Shown piece after piece: positions 9,963 through 20,679 of a stretch of DNA of 41,853 nt. How positions within the stretch are numbered: the stretch's first letter is position 1; each line of letters starts with the position of its first letter. Below the pieces are notes generated by a model that worked only from the letters and a program-made list of their open reading frames with translations, was not told the DNA's origin and made no database searches. The stretch spans positions 144,939 through 186,791 of the forward strand of contig BJOX01000156.1 in assembly GCA_009731375.1 (NCBI GenBank), written 5' to 3'. The translations under genes and the position numbers were made by a program. The DNA comes from Paulinella micropora (taxonomy: Eukaryota > Cercozoa > Imbricatea > Euglyphida).

Positions 9963-10766
9963 CTATGTCATCCTTTCCACCCCTGGATGACTCTGCAGCG
10001 TGCAATGATGTGCCGCGATCAACAACGATGTTCTAAGTTCTTGCGGAACCCATAACAACCAACGATCCTCCTCATTAGCATAAATTCCATCCTTGTACCA
10101 AAGGAGTCCGTCCTTTAGTACCAAACATCGTTTAAGCTTCCGTATCTCATTATCCTCCGGTCTAGCTTGAGGATTCATAAGATGTTCCCGTAATTCCTTA
10201 TATTCCGCACTTTCCTTTGTGAAAGTTCGAAAAGTCTCCACCGACGCCAGTCTGACCGCCGTGTCAGTTTCTAACTGGAATCGAACCTTGTCCGGATGTG
10301 TATCCGGTAATTGAAAGAGATGTTCGTCCTTCACTTTTTCCTCATCCTCCAAATTGAGACACATTGAGCCTTTCGGCAATAAAGCCTCATTAAAGATACG
10401 ATTTCGTGCCTCCCTAACCTCCTCCTCCTCAGTCCTATCGGCGGCTGTGGCTTCCACCCATAAGACATCTTCACATGCCTCTCTGGCGACTTGAGAATAA
10501 CAACACCGACATTTGTCCTGTGTTGCCAATTCGAATGCTTCCACAGCAGCCACTTCCTCACTACGCGTATCGCGTTGGTGATTGTTATGAGTGAACGGGT
10601 GATACCAAAGCCCTGCTGGCAACTTGGCATCCTCCGCCCCTTGTTCCTCCCATTCATGGAGATCCACACCATGTCCCATAATCGCCAACACCGCTCCCGG
10701 TGTGCGAAACTCAAATTGTGCCATCCGCACCTCCCGTACTGTGTTCCGACGCTGTAAGTCATCCAC
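9963..10766 (-). pseudogene. RNase H to integrase linker and integrase N-terminal zinc domain
   Basis: 267 codons. The C-terminal end carries LLWVPQELRTSLLIAAHHCTL and SHPGVERMT, the His half of the HHCC domain of Ty3/gypsy integrase, continued in the next frame. The N-terminal 200 residues form a linker rich in Glu and charged residues, with a CRCC cluster near residue 85. Linkers between RNase H and integrase are common but rarely so long. The frame ends at 9,963, four bases before the next integrase frame, so a single frame change explains the split. Confidence 0.7.
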
Positions 10767-10805
10767 AGCCTTTTCCTTTTCTCCACTCTTATTCTCATAA
10801 CGAGA

Positions 10806-11267
10806 TCAGAAATCAGGGACAACATTCCTCTTGCCCTTAATGTACTGGATGGTGAAGTCATACTCCGCCAACTCCAGTTGCCACCTTGCCAACCTACCCG
10901 TATGGTCTCCCGACATGAGCCATTGTAGGTTGTGGTGATCTGTCCTCACCAATATGTTAGGTGTACCCCAGAGGTACTCCCGTAACAGTTGAAAAGCCCA
11001 TACTATCGCAAGCGCCTCACGCTGCCTAGTACAGTATTCCCTTTCCGCCGGTATCAGCTGTCGGCTGATAAACATCACGGACCGCAGTTGCCCAATGGAC
11101 CTGTCCATCTGTTCAAGCACTGCTCCCACCGCGTATGCTGACGCATCCGTGTCCAGCACAAACTGCTCCTTCCAATCAGGCAACATAAGGACTCGTCCTC
11201 CTTGTCTCGGGTCCTTAGAAATCTCATCCTTGAGTTCCGTTATGACCCTTTGACCTCCTCTGGCCAA
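10806..11267 (-). pseudogene. RNase H domain of Ty3/gypsy Pol
   Basis: 153 codons. It contains FVLDTDASAYAVGAVLEQ (first Asp of the DEDD active site), then REYCTRQREALAIVWAF (the Glu), then ILVRTDHHNLQWL (next Asp) and GRLARWQLELAEYDFTIQYI with KGKRNVVPDF closing the domain. In this family the final Asp lies in the N-x-V-P/A-D motif. The domain degrades the RNA strand during cDNA synthesis. It looks complete but is disconnected from RT by a frame change. Confidence 0.88.
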
Positions 11268-11269
11268 GG

Positions 11270-12065
11270 GCTATCTCCAACCCCCTGCTTCAGAAACTTC
11301 CTTACCACCGCCGCCCGTTCCGCGAAGCCCGGAATAAATTCCCCGTAATATTGAGCTAGCGAGTTAAAGGAATATAAAACTGTTCGTTCTGTGGCATCGG
11401 CATGGACGCCACATAATTCCTTTTCACATGAGAAATCGCACAGCGACCCTCGGAGATCTCATACCCCAAGTACTGTCTTACTTTGCGCAAAGTTGCACTT
11501 CTTTGCATTAAGCCGTAATCCAAATGCACTGATACGTCTTAAGACGTCCTTCACATGCTCCACATGTCTTTCCATGCTTTCTGAATAAATGATTATATCA
11601 TCTATATAACAGAACGCATAATCCTCCGTCGTTCCCATACGGGCTACCGTCCCTTCGTCATCACTCCTTCCCAAGCATCTTGATCATTGCATGCTGGAAA
11701 AGTCCCGGTGAGCATTTAAGCCCCATGGGCAACACTTTCCACACATATGTGGTCATTCCGACCATAAATGCCGTAGGGTATCGACATGATTCATTAAGAG
11801 GGATCTGCAAAAAACCACTCTTAAGATCCAATGTCGTATATACCTTTGCATGCTTGAGCCGATTGATCCCTTTCCTGAGATCAGGTGCCGGCGTTTCGAT
11901 CTGCTTCAGAATCTTATTGATCCTGTAATAGTTAATACACATACGTAAGGACCCATCCGGTTTGGGCGCCATACGCACCGGTGAAGACATATCCGATAGG
12001 CGTGCTTCAAATAATATCCTTTTCCAACAGCTCCTGAGTAGTCTCCTGAGCCATCCGATCTTCAT
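11270..12065 (-). pseudogene. reverse transcriptase of Ty3/gypsy element
   Basis: The first frame (12,065-11,661) has SPVRMAPKPDGSLRMCINY, TTLDLKSGFLQIPL and LPMGLKCSPGLFQ (fingers and palm). The second (11,674-11,459) has YIDDIIIYS, the catalytic F/Y-x-D-D box, and HVEHVKDVLRRI. Below 11,459 the thumb continues through another frame change: GYEIS, then SLAQYYGEFIPGFAERAA to about 11,290. RT copies element RNA to DNA in particles. Motifs are well preserved although the frame breaks at about 11,665 and about 11,380, so the decay is recent or includes sequencing indels. Confidence 0.88.
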
Positions 12066-12071
12066 GATAGC

Positions 12072-12992
12072 TCATGCGTGACGGTCTCCTGTGACCCACC
12101 ACGTCCTCGCCAGGCTTCCGTCCAAAATTAGCCTCGTAACCTCGAACAGAGCCTCAAGAGGCCCAAATACCTCCATATTATCCTCCAATATTCCTTCGAG
12201 GGCATCCCGCTCCCTCATAGTACCTTCCCAAGTACTATACTTCTCCGCGATAGCCTTTTCCGCTGCTATCCTTGCTTCCTCTATCTCCTTTGGAGAAGCC
12301 TTTCTTGACAACTGTGCCACATCCTCCATTGGTATCGGACGCTCATCTTCGTGCGCCATCGTCCCATGATATCGTGTCTCCTCCTTGCCCTTCCATTGAG
12401 CCAACTGAGCTAAATGATCTATGATGATCGCATATTGCATCGCGTGCGTACGATGATATATGCCCGTGATCCAAGAAAAGACTTGTGTTCGGACTTCAGC
12501 CGTCTCTCGCTGAGCCAGCTTAGATCCGTAAGCCAACGCTTTTTCCTTCGTTCCCAACATGACCTCTATGCGGTATCGGAATTGGATCATCAATGAGGTG
12601 ATCTTCAATGTCCTGCCACCACATTTCCGTCCGAGTGCCCACTCGTCTGGGATAACTATAGTGAAATCTTCCATCGCCAGGCGGGCCCTCAAGACCTCCT
12701 TAATGGCCTTGACCCCCTTTGGAAAGAACAGCTTGTCATCCCAGTGACTCTTCAGGAATGCTTCCACAATAGGCTTAGGCTGCTTGACCGGCAGTTTGTG
12801 TTGAGTAACATTCCATACCACATGAGACATAGTGGCAGAATGCACGTCGATGTAGACGTGTTGATCACCAGCATCCTCCATGCCAGCGATCTTACCTCGC
12901 AACAATTCCTCCCTTGCTGCATAGAGGTGTTCCAACCTCGCCTCTATCGCGGTCAATACCGCCTCATCCTCTGCGGAATCCCTACATACCAC
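12072..12992 (-). pseudogene. linker region between protease and RT
   Basis: 306 codons open from about 12,992 to 12,072. Helical, charged and mostly unrecognised. The end (GILEDNMEVFGPLEALFEVTRL) resembles the short pre-RT segment of Ty3/gypsy elements, in which an acidic helix precedes the RT fingers. The rest (for example HSATMSHVVWNVTQHKLPV and AIKEVLRARLAMEDFTIV) has no match I can name. It is an unusually long insert between protease and RT. One stop at about 12,070 separates it from RT. Confidence 0.5.
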
Positions 12993-13003
12993 ATTCGCAA
13001 TCC

Positions 13004-14383
13004 TTATGTCGCGTGGGTTCGTGTAGGCCCAGCCAGAGTTGTGGCAATGACATATTCCGTCTCCCGACTTGTGTCGTCAGAACTGTCACCGACCACCCTG
13101 AAGTCCTCAGAGTCCCCCGACTCTATCGTGCATACATGAAAGAACGAGGCTGTGACAGGCTCTTGAATGTGGGGAGTGACCGTGGACTCCATGCCCTCCA
13201 CGGACACCACCTTTGTCCTCGCCCAGTCGGCGCGCACGACTGACGTGACACTCACATTCCCAATGTGTGCTCCAGCACACCGGCTTCCTCGCCGTAACGG
13301 TTCATACGGACCACCCCGTACCGCGGAGCCACCTCGGATCCACCGTACTGCACCACGTTCAGATCCGTATAGATCCGAGCATGCATCCGCCTCAGGCTCC
13401 TCAGCCCCAACAGGAGACAACCAGCAAAGTCTGGGACGATCCAAAACCTATAGGAGAAAGACTGTCCGTCCTTCAAAAGGAAGGTAAGCATGACTGATAC
13501 GGATATCAACGTCATACCACCCACTCCTTTTACCCGTTCACGACACGGCCTAAACCCGTGCCTGAACCATGACTCTCCCCCAGAGTTCAATGAACTCCTT
13601 GCCAAGCACATTCAGAGATGCCATTGTATCATTTCCGACAATGCATTCCTCTTGTACATCCTCAATAAAAATTTTAGTGAAAAACAAAGGCAATTCAGCT
13701 TTCCACGGGCCACACCAGTTCACTGAAAGTGCTTCATGACCACCAAAATATTTATCCTTAAACGCATTTTCCGCGACAGCCCTATCAAGGTCCGTACCTC
13801 TAGATCTACTCATCAGTGGACCCAACGTGTAAAGATGACTATCAAGGTCCTCAACCTTCGTGTCCTGTCTATCATGGCCCTCCGAGGCCACACTTAATGT
13901 GGGTTCCACGACCCGCTGCGTCCTTACGCAAATCCTATCATCACATGACAAGTCATGAGCAACCTCGTCGCCTCCGTGGCCGACTGGTGACTCACCCGAC
14001 TTATCTTCCCTCCTGACTTCCGAGTCAGGCACTTGTCGCTGCTCCCGCGTTGGCTGCTCCAGAGCCCGCGTTTCCTGAGCCTTGCCCTGCACACCCGTCA
14101 GAGTGTCCACTGGCGTTAACCCAAACGCCATACCCTGCGCCTGTTGTTGCGACTGCAACTGCATTCCCGGAGATCCTTGATTCCCCCCCATACCGCCCGC
14201 AGGATGAAAAGGTGGAGCCGCGGGACACGGGGGGGTGGAGGACCTCGAACAAGGGTATTGGAGGCTTATGTCCGTTGAGGATATGCCATTAGCTGCATCA
14301 GTACGCCTCAGATATAGTAAATCTGCCTTGGAGTGTTGACTGTGACATATTTGAGGGAAATCCCGATGAAAAAACCTAGTCAC
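13004..14383 (-). pseudogene. gag-protease region of Ty3/gypsy element
   Basis: Three overlapping minus-strand frames. The upstream one (14,383-13,550) is Gln/Pro/Gly-rich, Gag-like, and ends with FFTKIFIEDVQEECIVGNDT. The next (13,611-13,252) has FSYRFWIVPDFAGCLLLGL and RRMHARIYTDL. Both segments resemble the C-terminal half of a retropepsin, with a hydrophobic strand, then an I/L-x-G-x-D/R step. The last (to 13,004) is acidic. I do not see a clean D-T/S-G catalytic motif. The embedded 96-bp repeat at 14,224-14,319 contributes residues to the first frame and shows the region has been altered by insertion. Confidence 0.5.
14224..14319 (+). repeat. 96-bp interspersed repeat, copy 1
   Basis: Almost identical to 14,717-14,812 in the same orientation. 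It runs from GACACGGGGGG through GGAGGACCTCGAAC to CGCCTCAGATATAGTA. It lies inside the gag region of the Ty3/gypsy element and lacks a TTA tail. Confidence 0.95.
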
Positions 14384-14531
14384 ACTTGCTAAACAGAGTT
14401 CCAGCCCAATGGCCTCAAGGCGTTAAACTGTGACGCCAACTCATAACCCTTTGGTGGTAGATGCTGGGGAGGAGGGTCGTTGCGCGCGTAAAAGATCTTA
14501 AACTCCGCATATGCTGGTTGATAGCCCAGGA

Positions 14532-14545
14532 CCCAGCAGACACCA
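14532..14545 (-). promoter_or_regulatory. candidate primer-binding site
   Basis: The minus strand reads ATAACA, three bases, then TGGTGTCTGCTGGG. An LTR ending in CA followed by a TGG-starting tRNA complement is the usual arrangement in LTR elements. If right, the 5' LTR lies immediately to the right of 14,549, but its outer end is not resolved. Confidence 0.35.
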
Positions 14546-14716
14546 GATTGTTATGGGTGGGGTTTCGAGGCAGCTCTAGCAACCGCGCTTGGTGTATGCA
14601 CTTGCACATTCGGTGACGTCTTGCAAGAGGTTGCTGGGACTGCGGAATAACCTCGGCTTAGTGCAGTCTTGCCCTCAGGAGCTCCATCGGTGGCCCCGAT
14701 CATCAGGCGAGAAACT

Positions 14717-14808
14717 GACACGGGGGGTTGGAGGACCTCGAACAAGGGTATTGGAGGCTTATGTCCGTTGAGGATATGCCATTAGCTGCATCAGTACGCC
14801 TCAGATAT

Positions 14809-14856
<48 letters not shown>

Positions 14857-14857
14857 G
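14717..14857 (+). repeat. 96-bp interspersed repeat, copy 2, with (TTA)n tail
   Basis: The body 14,717-14,812 matches copy 1 with about one difference and is followed by (TTA)n to about 14,857. A TTA-repeat tail after a fixed end suggests the 3' end of a SINE or LINE-mobilised element. It ends with the same TATTATTATT junction as the SINE at 16,434-16,700, although the bodies differ. Confidence 0.9.
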
Positions 14858-15040
14858 TTATCCCTGAAAGGTGTTGGGAGTAGGGGGAAGGGGAAACAGA
14901 AAACCGTGTACCCACACTCCCCCCCGCCCGCAAATTCGCCCGTTTCTGTACCCGTCATGACTTAATCATGGCTGTGGCGACCAAGAGAAGTTGGGAGCTC
15001 ATACTTGCAGGTGTCTGTGTGTGTGTGTGGCTTTTTGTTG

Positions 15041-15221
15041 TTTAATAATAATATTAATAATAATAATAATAGTGCTTCTCTGTCAATGGCTGATGCATTT
15101 CTGCACATGCGCCTCCATCGTCTCACCCGTGAGGGGAGTACGAAGAATTGACGATAAGCTCTAATGACACCCCCGCAAGGGCAGTTCCAACACTTCCAGA
15201 CGGGCCGGTATGTTCAATGAA

Positions 15222-15259
<38 letters not shown>

Positions 15260-15265
15260 GTACTG
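15041..15265 (-). mobile_element. SINE fragment (minus), flanked by (AAT)n
   Basis: 15,071-15,222 is the reverse complement of 16,548-16,700, nearly identical over about 152 bp. In minus orientation its 3' end meets the (AAT)n tail at 15,041-15,070. The 5' tRNA-like head seen in the plus copy is missing and (AAT)n lies there instead, to about 15,260. Confidence 0.88.
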
Positions 15266-16390
15266 GAGCGTAGCTGCCAAAACAAACAAGAAAGAGTCTA
15301 CCACTTGCATCTTGGCATGAGACACCAGAGAAAACAGAAAGAAGATGCAACAAGAGAGGACAGACAAGGACATGAAGGACAGGACAAGAAGCATACAACC
15401 AAGGGGTCGTGGAGCAAGTATTTAGAGTCCAGGAGCCAAGCAAATGCAACATGTTTAAATTGAACGGTTCTATTGATAGAAAGGATGTGCTGAAAAGAAC
15501 CTAAAATATTCTCTGTGTGTGTGTTTTTCTCGATTGCGGGAATCAGGAAGAGTTGGGGGCTCATACTTGCAGGATGTCAAGCGTCAGGGTCGTCGATGCT
15601 TATATAGTTTTTTGGAATTCGTGCAAATATTTGCGTTGAGTGTCGTACACTTGCCGAAATTCCCCTTGTTTTGGCAGTGTTGCCGGCAACTCCCCGCAAT
15701 ATGCATACCCTGTCGAATGCGAAAGGGGGGGGGGGGGGGGGGGGGGCCTCCCCCCGAGAACCCCAGCGCATGTGTACTCACCAAAGCCATGGTCACCGAA
15801 TCCATGGTCAACGAAGCACGAAGCATGGCTTCGCTGGCTTCGGTGATTTTTTTTCATATGCATACATACATAACATACATAATCATACACGTTTATGCAA
15901 ATACATTCATGCATCGATGACCTGATACTTGGAAGTTGATGCTTTTGTCGAAATCACCGCAAAAACCGTTGAAGCCCAATGAATAATTCCTGTAAAAGTC
16001 CCATCCTGTAGAATAGCCACACAAATGTTCTAGTAGTTCTGTCAGGTACGCGCGGTACTGCAGGAAGCAACAACAAAAAATTTAAATGAAAAAAAAAGGG
16101 GGGGGGCGCGCGACAGGTACTTATTAGGAACATCCAACCATATGCATGCAGGGTGAAGTTTGAGCGCTCAGTTCCCAGCCCATATATGCAACGCCTATGT
16201 TGCAGCCTCATTTGAAAGCTTTCGAGAGAACTTAAATGAGTCTGCACCAGCGCCAAGCACAGGGAGAACATTTCCACTGCTAACTACTCACTGACCACTA
16301 ACTATCATAAAACTACTCACTACTAACGAGCCCCTTTTAGACTCGGGAAGCATACGAAGGCTTATACTCTCACATCAGTTCTTTAGCAAT
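15266..16390. other. stretch without a recognisable gene
   Basis: Non-coding, low-complexity-rich. It holds a G run at about 15,726-15,746, a short direct repeat of GTTGGGGGCTCATACTTGCAGG type (about 14,990 and 15,550), a tandem CCATGGTCA repeat near 15,788-15,812 and a short (ACAT)n near 15,860-15,890. Gly/Pro-rich open frames over the G run are artefacts. Confidence 0.65.
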
Positions 16391-16401
16391 GACTTCAATC
16401 A

Positions 16402-16432
<31 letters not shown>

Positions 16433-16433
16433 T

Positions 16434-16903
<470 letters not shown>

Positions 16904-17854
16904 TCATTTGATTCCTTGTGCCTTGTCTGATTGGAAAGTGCTAGTTGAAAGCTTTCAAATGAACCATTACAACCACAACGAACAAGAATCGGCTTAGAAC
17001 GAAGCGCTTAAATTGATGGTTCATGATACTTGAGAAGTATGAGAGACCTGGCAACAAGTAAGCAGGGACATCGCAGGTAGATCCCTGGGTGCATTTCTCT
17101 GCCTTTTTGTGCTTGGTCTTGCCCTTGCCCTCCTTGGCCTCTTTGTCCTTGCCCTTCTCCGGAGAGTTCCGTTTGCCTTGCTTCGTGTCCTCTTCTCTCT
17201 GGAGAGTTCTGTTTGCCTTGCTTCGGGATCGCTACAGCAGTGGCGCTAGAATCAAAGGGTTGCGTCACGATCGCTACGGTGTTGCTAGCAACCGAGTGCT
17301 CGATGAGCTCTTCTCCTGAACATAGCAGCATGTCTTCTCAAGCTTACAAGCGCAAACAGAGACAAATTGAAATCGCTCCATTTCAGTCAGAGTGCGCGTG
17401 TCCAAAACCTGTACCGGTATTGCTGAGCTTTCAAGTGACAGCCAGTGTTTTTGTGCTGAGAGCATGTGTTGTGGCATAGTTCAAAAGCTCTTGGTGAGAG
17501 CTTCAAACGATACACTGAGAAAGAGGAGAGAGAGAGAGAGGAGGGAGAGAGAGAGATGCAGTACTAGCAGTAGAAGTAGCAGCAGTAATAGTAGTGGTGG
17601 TAGTAGTAGTAGCAGCAGTAGTAGTAGTTATAGTAGTAGGATCAGGAAAGCTCGTTGGCACGCTGGACAGTGCTTAGCTACTGCGATCTCACAGTTGCAG
17701 TGCTTGTCGACTACAATCTTTGTTTCTTTACTTGCAATTTCCTGCATAATTATTTGTGTGCTAGACGCTGTGTGTTTTTTTTTTTGCTAGTGTCTCTAAC
17801 GTACCTTCCGGCAAACGACGGCAGCGGTTCATTTCTTCAAAATGCTCCAACTGT
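16904..17854. other. stretch without a recognisable gene
   Basis: It contains a 30-bp near-tandem repeat (TCTCTGGAGAGTTC...GCCTTGCTTCG, about 17,157 and 17,197), a GA-rich tract near 17,520-17,560 and an (AGT/AGC)n repeat at 17,565-17,640. A minus-strand Lys-rich reading (17,090-17,190) is open but has no recognisable domain, so I do not call a gene. Confidence 0.6.
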
Positions 17855-18070
17855 CACACACATACATACATAGATACATAGATACATGTACATAATTACA
17901 TACGTACGTACGTACATACATACGTACGTACGTACTTACATACACATACATATGTACATACATAACATGCATGTATCCACACATGCATGCATACAATGTC
18001 GATTGATATAAGGACATATGCAACACATACGTTGCATACATACACACAAACATGCATATAGGTAAACACA
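17855..18070. repeat. (ACAT)n and (ACGT)n microsatellite
   Basis: Mixed ACAT, TACG and related tetranucleotides with interruptions. ACGTACGT stretches (about 17,900-17,935) are self-complementary. Confidence 0.93.
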
Positions 18071-18192
18071 TTCATTTTTTCAAACGTGGACATATACACA
18101 CCTGAGCAAGTTTTTTGTCAATCAATTTCCAAGATTGAATTTGCTCAGCATATCTATCTTAGTTGTTTTCCAACATCAATCGTTTTGTATGT

Positions 18193-18383
18193 TATCCTGG
18201 GACGCTCTATCCGGCTTTTTCGGTATGTTTTCCATTCTCGTATACCTTTCCACGCCGTAAAACCAGAACAAATTCAGCGAATCTTGCCCATGTCACGGGG
18301 GAAAATTCGCTCTTCCTCTGGTTTTCCGGCGTGGAAAAGTATACGAAAATGGAAAACATACCGAAAAAGCCGGGTACCAGGAA
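18193..18383. mobile_element. foldback (MITE-like) element
   Basis: Long imperfect inverted repeat. The left arm starts at 18,211 with CCGGCTTTTTCGGTATG and runs to about 18,267. The right arm (about 18,316-18,373) is its near reverse complement, ending CATACCGAAAAAGCCGG. Inner segments AGCGAAT (from about 18,277) and ATTCGCT (ending about 18,311) continue the pairing, leaving a very small loop. Outer bases (TCCTGG and CCAGGA) may extend it. No transposase is present, so any movement would need one in trans. Confidence 0.8.
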
Positions 18384-18410
18384 AAAGGTACCATTGATAA
18401 ATTAATGTAC

Positions 18411-18747
18411 ATCAAGCAGCCTGTGGACTTCCTCTCCTCTCTTTCTCTCCTGTTTTTGCTCTCTCCTCTCTCTTTCTCTCCTGTTTTTGCTCTCTCCTCT
18501 CTCCTCTCCACACAGGCACAGATAGAAATACACTCACAAACAAAATGTTTATTTTGTTCTTACACAGACTTAAATCCATGCATGAGAATGTAAAAAATAC
18601 AACAACAAGAACAACAGCGTGGGTTATTATTACCATGCAGCATGATTCCGCTTCGCATACCATATTTACATGCATACATATATATGAATATACATGCAAG
18701 ATATACATACAGTATTGTATGGACGCATAAGCTCGTACATACATACC

Positions 18748-18802
<55 letters not shown>

Positions 18803-18902
18803 CATATATTTCAATATGTATACACACATATATACATATATATAATGTGCATACATATACATGTCGTTCTTATTCCTGTTTTGTTCATATGTATACATCT
18901 AG

Positions 18903-18969
<67 letters not shown>

Positions 18970-18970
18970 C
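18411..18970. repeat. CT-rich duplication, (ACAT)n, (AC)n and (AT)n microsatellites
   Basis: A 33-bp CT-rich unit containing CTCCTGTTTTTGCTCTC is repeated at about 18,435-18,500. (ACAT)n and (AC)n lie at 18,736-18,783 and long (AT)n at 18,905-18,965. This is the last clear microsatellite block before the GC-rich right part. Confidence 0.93.
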
Positions 18971-19125
18971 ATCAATCTGTCTTATTTTACCGGTTGGCCT
19001 GAAAGAACAGGATGCCAATTTGCCAGGGGTGTGATAATCCATTGCCTTTTTGTCCCGGCCCGCGCAGGGAAAAATGGCATTTGCCATCCACAACCGCAAC
19101 TATGCCGCAAACACAAGTTTGACAG

Positions 19126-19256
19126 GCTACGTGTCGGTTAACCGTGACCGTTACGTCCGTACCCAGACGTAGCAGCTACGTATCGGTTAACACCAGCAGT
19201 TACATCGATAGACGTAGCGGCTACATGAAGAGCCACGTCAGGTGGCGTCAGGTGGC
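19126..19256. repeat. tandem and palindromic repeats upstream of the first right-hand gene
   Basis: Unit 1 (19,126-19,174) and unit 2 (19,175-19,219) both start GCTACGT-TCGGTTAAC and end GACGTAGC. A third start (GCTACAT) is at 19,220. Junctions form palindromes, for example ACGTAGC-A-GCTACGT at 19,167-19,181. GTCAGGTGGC is repeated twice at 19,237-19,256. Location about 300 bp upstream of a start codon could suit a regulatory role, but that is inference. Confidence 0.75.
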
Positions 19257-19553
19257 AGGAAACACCTGATTTTTGTGGTGGTGGGATTCTAGAATTTCTA
19301 AAAAGCCAAACTTTGCGGCTTTCCCCTGCAAATTTGGCTGGTCATTTCAAGTCGGGGAAAGTGGCATTCGACCGTTCAGGACACGCGCTATCAGAATATG
19401 CAATAAAAGTTTTTCTGGTGGGCGGTGGCACCGGACCCCCACCCACAAGTGCGGGTCCACTTATTTCTTAGATTAATATCGACCACACATTTTTTTTTGT
19501 AAAAAACCGACGATTTGCGAAACGCCAAACCCTTCCGGTTTCTGTTCTTGGCG

Positions 19554-20594
19554 ATGATGTCTGATTCGGATGCAGCACGGACGATTATAGCTCTTCGTGT
19601 TCCATCCGCCTCAGGAAATCATCCTCCTGACAGTGAACAGCAAGGCACTGGTATGTTGTCGCCTGTCCCTGCGCATAGATCCAATAGCGCGGACACACTG
19701 CCAAACGACACCCCTCCTGCCTCCCCGCGCGAGGAACAGAGCGTGCAAGTCGAACGCAAGCATCAGGTAGATCCACCAGACGACTCGTCAGACGACGAGC
19801 CTCCAGTGGATGTTAGTCTGGGGTCGCTCGCTAACCGCTCGTACCTCTGGCTGATGATCGATCCATGGCACGAGCACCACGCTCCTGACGAGATCGTCCT
19901 TGGCCTCTACTCGGATCGCAAGGACGTCGAGAAAGCACCGACCGTGCAGATCGTGAGGAAGCTGGCTGAATTTCTCAGCGAGCACAAGGGCAAGGCCGGT
20001 GCGATGCGCCTGCGCCACGTCCGGGCTGCCCAAAACGACGCGGCAGACCGAGTCGCCAAGTACGACGCGCTGGTGTACGAGCTGGGCCGCGAGCCTACAG
20101 CCGAGGAGAAAGAGAGTGCGGGAGCCTACCCTGATGCGTTCTACCCGCAAGACGGCGAGACCGATGTCAAGCAGGGAACTGGCGAGGTGCTACGGGAACG
20201 CGGCAATGGGCTGCGCGACTGCGTGACCCAAAGCTATCTCAACTTGATTCCGCGCGCCGCTACCAAGAAGGCATCCTACCGTAGGCGCCTGGCCAAGTCC
20301 GCGCACACAGCTAGTGTCACTGCATTCTGCAAGGAGGGCGCCTCTGCCGAATGGCACACCGACGCCAACGGCAAGGTGTGGCGGCCACGACTGCTCAAGG
20401 GAGTGGGATTCAACGACATCGTCAAGGGCCGAGTCAAGGGGGATCTACTCGTCGCGTCGGATGGGCACTGCGTCGCGCTACGGGGCAGGAAGATCATGAA
20501 CGCCGGCTCCTACAGGGAGATGTCACTCACGCGCTCGAACCTAATCAGCGTAGGTATCAAAGATGGACACGCACTCGAAGTTGCTAGGCTGTAG
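19554..20594 (+). CDS. uncharacterised protein, acidic N-terminal region
   Basis: 346 codons. I chose the ATG at 19,554 because the upstream extension has no ATG and the start MMSDSDAARTI looks like a true N-terminus. Residues 1-85 are Ser/Pro/Asp-rich and probably disordered (DDSSDDEPPVD). The rest is well-folded-looking: LWLMIDPWHEHH, a charged helix (EKAPTVQIVRKLAEFL, MRLRHVRAAQNDAADRVAKYD), a basic stretch (KKASYRRRLAK) near 240, and a C-terminal segment with GFNDIVKGRVKGDLLVASDG. I recognise no family. No signal peptide or membrane segment. T- and A-rich tracts lie 40-70 bp upstream. It precedes the hairpin array, so the first hairpins could end its transcript. Confidence 0.8.
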   Translation: MMSDSDAARTIIALRVPSASGNHPPDSEQQGTGMLSPVPAHRSNSADTLPNDTPPASPREEQSVQVERKHQVDPPDDSSDDEPPVDVSLGSLANRSYLWLMIDPWHEHHAPDEIVLGLYSDRKDVEKAPTVQIVRKLAEFLSEHKGKAGAMRLRHVRAAQNDAADRVAKYDALVYELGREPTAEEKESAGAYPDAFYPQDGETDVKQGTGEVLRERGNGLRDCVTQSYLNLIPRAATKKASYRRRLAKSAHTASVTAFCKEGASAEWHTDANGKVWRPRLLKGVGFNDIVKGRVKGDLLVASDGHCVALRGRKIMNAGSYREMSLTRSNLISVGIKDGHALEVARL

Positions 20595-20679
20595 CTTTCT
20601 GTCTGTCTTTGTCTGTTGTATGGTTATTAAAAATATCTGGTCCCGGGTGTGTAACTTTCCGTGAATTCAACAGGAGTCC

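Larger units (their letters stand above)
8180..14548 (-). mobile_element. decayed Ty3/gypsy LTR retrotransposon
   Basis: On the minus strand the order from high to low coordinates is protease region, linker, reverse transcriptase, RNase H, integrase, C-terminal extension. This is the Ty3/gypsy order, with integrase after RNase H. At least six stops or frame changes interrupt it (near 13,600, 13,000, 12,068, 11,665, 11,380, 10,785, 9,960, 9,507 and 9,040), so the element is not autonomous. A primer-binding-site candidate lies at 14,532-14,545. A 96-bp repeat is embedded near the 5' end (14,224-14,319). Confidence 0.85.

Noticed and set aside
18086-18405. Small proteins over 18,086-18,405
   Set aside because: Readings of the foldback element. 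Both arms give similar open frames because they are complementary.
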